A DNA stretch of 64,000 bases from Microbulbifer harenosus (lineage in GTDB: Bacteria; Pseudomonadota; Gammaproteobacteria; Pseudomonadales; Cellvibrionaceae). The stretch covers positions 274,703 to 338,702 of the forward strand of contig NZ_VANI01000009.1 of assembly GCF_005771435.1 (NCBI RefSeq). The letters are read 5' to 3'. Made by a program: the position numbers and the translations under genes. Each line of letters starts with the position of its first letter. The stretch's first letter is position 1. The notes under the pieces are model-generated. The model was given only the letters and a program-made list of their open reading frames with translations. It ran no database searches and was not told where the DNA came from. Of this stretch, positions 62,284-64,000 are shown in pieces.

Positions 62284-62523
62284 CTACTTCGGCTCATTAA
62301 CGAGCAATTGCTTGTAACAAACCCCCAGTGCATCGGCGATTCTGCAAAGATAGGCAACCGACACGTTGTACTTGCCCAGCTCTATATCCGACAAATGTTT
62401 GGAGCTGATCCCCGCCAACTCCGCCAATTTCTCTTGCGTCCAGCCTGGGCCTTTCTGCTTGCGTAGGGCCTTGATGTTTGAGCCGATCTGCTTCAGAAGC
62501 GCTTCTACGTTGTTCTTTTCCAT
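62284..62523 (-). CDS. XRE-family helix-turn-helix protein
   Basis: 79 residues. Helix-turn-helix LKQIGSNIKALRKQKGPGWTQEKLAELAGISSKHLSDIELGKYNVSVAYLCRIADALGVCYKQLL in the Cro/CI fold; no effector domain. It is likely a small repressor. The ATG at 62523 lies two bases from the group II intron start; on the minus strand no ribosome site is seen in front of it because the intron occupies that place. Expression is therefore doubtful. Confidence 0.85.
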   Translation of the reverse strand: MEKNNVEALLKQIGSNIKALRKQKGPGWTQEKLAELAGISSKHLSDIELGKYNVSVAYLCRIADALGVCYKQLLVNEPK

Positions 62524-62525
62524 TT

Positions 62526-63823
62526 GTGTACGCCCAGCATGGGCATGAACTAATGAGGTGAAAGTCCTCTGTAGGAGAGCCAGATCACCGGTCTACCAGT
62601 GATCATAACTACTAGCCGACGGCAAGGGCAACTTCGCGAGAAGTTGTCTGAAGGAAGCCCGAGCGCAAACCTGTGAGCCGACGAACAGAAATCGCATATA
62701 AGGCCCAGTCCCGGGGACGAGTTAGCACAAGATAACGAAGTCCAATGGCTCGAGGGATAGGGTAAATGCGGCGGTTGTGCAGGGACAGTTCAAGTCCTTA
62801 TCTGGGGAGGTCTGTACCACTTGCTCGGAGCGATCCTAGCGCCGGGTGGGGTAACCCGCTCGGTGATGGTGCAGAAGTCAGCAGAGGGCATAGTACCCAG
62901 AGCCGGAAGGAATCTGGCGATGGGGAAGGCCTGAACATTAGACAAAGAGTGAGACATTACTGCCTTATGAGGAATATTGGTTGTGACAAACGACGTTCAG
63001 CCCCATAGCGGTAGTGATTTGTTCCCAGCTTTGAAGAGTAACCTGTATGCGCAGATTCTGGCGCCAGAGAACCTGCGTGCAGCATGGAAGCAAGTACGCA
63101 AGAACAAAGGTGCCGCCGGTGTCGATGGTATCTCCATCGAAGACTACCCCGAGTGGGTGACGCCACGCTGGCCAGCCCTGCGCCGAGCCTTGGTTGAGGG
63201 TTATTACCAACCCCAACCGGTTAAACGGATCGTGATCCCCAAGCCCTCAGGAGGTGAACGCCACCTTGGGATACCCACGATACACGACCGCGTGATCCAG
63301 CAGGCCATCAGCCAAGTGCTGACGCCGATCATAGACCCAACATTCTCCAACCATAGCTACGGTTTCCGCCCCGGACGCCGCGCCCACGGCGCAGTCAACC
63401 GGGTTCAGCACTGCATCAAGCGGGGTTTGAAGGTTGCTGTGGATATTGACCTATCCAAATTCTTTGATCGGGTTAATCACGATCTTCTTATGGCCCGACT
63501 GGGGTGCCATATCAGAGACAAGCGTGTCATGTCTCTGATTGGCAAATACCTCAGAGCCGGAATACAGGCAGATGGGCAAGTGCGGCCAAACAGCCTTGGC
63601 GTACCGCAGGGTGGTCCACTATCCCCACTCCTGGCCAACGTGATGCTCGACCCTCTGGATAAATACTTGGAGAAGCGTGAACTCCCTTTCGCTCGCTACG
63701 CAGACGACTTTGTCATCTGCGTAGCAAGTACCTCGAGAGGGAACAGGGTAAAGCAGCAAGTAAGCCGCTTCTTGGAAAGGAAGCTACAACTGCCGATCAA
63801 TCAGGAAAAGAGTGCAGTCCGCA
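62526..63823 (+). mobile_element. Group II intron (class C-like), cut by an IS66-family element
   Basis: 5' end GTGTACGCCCAGCATGGGC at about 62526 fits the intron start. Typical domain I-III sequence follows: ATGAGGTGAAAGTCCTC, CCGGTCTACC, CTAGCCGACGGCAAGGGC, TGAAGGAAGCCCGAGC. The encoded maturase starts near 62983. The exact 5' boundary is uncertain (GTGTA rather than GTGYG). The 3' part, with domains V and VI, is beyond the IS insertion. Confidence 0.8.
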
Positions 63824-63837
63824 GTAAGCGCCGTTAA
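62983..63837 (+). CDS. ltrA: Group II intron reverse transcriptase/maturase, truncated by IS66
   Basis: 284 residues read before the stop; normal length is about 420. RT blocks present: RKNKGAAGVDGISIE, RIVIPKPSGGERHLGIPTIHDRVIQQAI, SYGFRPGRRAHGAV, VDIDLSKFFDRVNHD, GVPQGGPLSPLLANVMLD and the catalytic RYADDFVIC. The thumb/X and endonuclease domains are missing. It is closest to class C introns by memory of the GsI-IIC type. The last codons come from the IS end (GTAAGCGCC). GTG at 62983 is preferred over TTG at 62977, since GAGGA lies nine bases upstream. Confidence 0.88.
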   Translation: MTNDVQPHSGSDLFPALKSNLYAQILAPENLRAAWKQVRKNKGAAGVDGISIEDYPEWVTPRWPALRRALVEGYYQPQPVKRIVIPKPSGGERHLGIPTIHDRVIQQAISQVLTPIIDPTFSNHSYGFRPGRRAHGAVNRVQHCIKRGLKVAVDIDLSKFFDRVNHDLLMARLGCHIRDKRVMSLIGKYLRAGIQADGQVRPNSLGVPQGGPLSPLLANVMLDPLDKYLEKRELPFARYADDFVICVASTSRGNRVKQQVSRFLERKLQLPINQEKSAVRSKRR

Positions 63838-64000
63838 ATCGACACACTTCCCCTAACCATACTGAGCCAAATTTTTTGAAACAGGCTTCAAGGGCACATT
63901 CCACGGTAGAAGGGCTTCGAGCTTCTCCAGCGTGTCGGCCTCACCGATTCGGTCCAGTACATAGTGGATGTAGGCTGAGGGCTCCAACTGATTGGCCTTG
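63824..64000 (-). mobile_element. IS66-family insertion element, right end
   Basis: The terminal inverted repeat GTAAGCGCCGTTAAAT starts at 63824, in keeping with the GTAAGC ends of IS66 elements. The element runs out of the window and contains the end of a transposase gene on the minus strand. Confidence 0.8.
63853..64000 (-). CDS. tnpC: IS66-family transposase (TnpC), C-terminal fragment in window
   Basis: The last 48 codons are visible: KANQLEPSAYIHYVLDRIGE and EADTLEKLEALLPWNVPLKP, ending SKNLAQYG and TAG. This tail (ANGLEPYAYL..., LLPWN pattern) is the IS66 transposase C-terminal region. The gene enters from beyond the window's right edge. The transposase is likely intact outside, but that cannot be checked here. 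Confidence 0.85.
   Translation of the reverse strand, partial: KANQLEPSAYIHYVLDRIGEADTLEKLEALLPWNVPLKPVSKNLAQYG

Noticed and set aside
1..64000. CRISPR arrays, tRNA or rRNA genes
   Set aside because: No regularly spaced repeats, no cloverleaf-like GGTTCGAATCC-type arms with matching stems, and no conserved rRNA stretches were seen; a tRNA scan would be needed to be certain.

Overview
The window reads as the chromosome of a marine, polysaccharide-degrading gammaproteobacterium. GC is roughly 58-60% over most of it, and the gene content (GH16 laminarinase, PL10 pectate lyase, extracellular PHB depolymerase, sialidase-like lipoprotein, GH114-like lipoprotein) points to the Cellvibrionales, with Microbulbifer or a close relative my best guess. 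That assignment is inference from gene content and composition; there is no rRNA or other marker here.

Layout. 1-5.6 kb: cut-off porin, small methyltransferase, MsrA, SseA-type sulfurtransferase, and a TRIC/YadS channel plus lipoprotein hydrolase pair. 5.9-15 kb: glutaryl-CoA dehydrogenase, a three-gene RND tripartite efflux operon and a CPA2 antiporter. 15-20.6 kb: an Lrp-type regulator with a class-V aminotransferase, phenylalanine hydroxylase divergent from a TyrR/PhhR-like regulator that carries a TyrR box in front of it, and a small Mpo1-like protein. 20.7-31 kb: CaiB/BaiF CoA-transferase, sulfite reductase hemoprotein with DUF934, two small membrane proteins, MetH, a DJ-1/PfpI protein and NfuA. 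31-46 kb: GH114-like lipoprotein, SDR/LysR pair, GH16 enzyme with a crystallin-like module, HrpB helicase, a MarR-SIP-Tpm-PL10 run, an MFS transporter and a large secreted NHL-propeller protein. 46-58.5 kb: nitronate monooxygenase, VOC protein, TrxC, GFA protein, a DoxX-like/DUF2269/saccharopine-dehydrogenase-like operon, PHB depolymerase divergent from an esterase, sialidase-like lipoprotein, thioesterase, and a LysR/quinone reductase pair. 58.5-64 kb: an AT-richer accessory patch of orphan minus-strand genes bracketed by a partial copy of a methyltransferase gene, ending in a group II intron whose reverse transcriptase is cut by an IS66-family element.

Functional links. Glutaryl-CoA dehydrogenase (5873-7060) and the CoA-transferase (20747-21970) would be consecutive steps of glutarate breakdown; they lie 13.7 kb apart but share an identical 14-base upstream motif. 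Phenylalanine hydroxylase and the TyrR-like protein form a regulator-target pair. NfuA, TrxC, MsrA and SseA are housekeeping sulfur, Fe-S and redox functions. The secreted enzymes indicate use of laminarin, pectin and polyesters.

The most unusual content is between genes. One family of long hairpins (four copies, 5.7-15.1 kb) has a similar inner core but arms that differ between copies while staying matched within each copy. There is also a second long repeat family (17.7 and 25.1 kb), two REPIN-like units, and a pair of small terminal-repeat elements (47.4 and 58.4 kb). A decayed group II intron 3' end and weak attC-like signals sit in the accessory patch.
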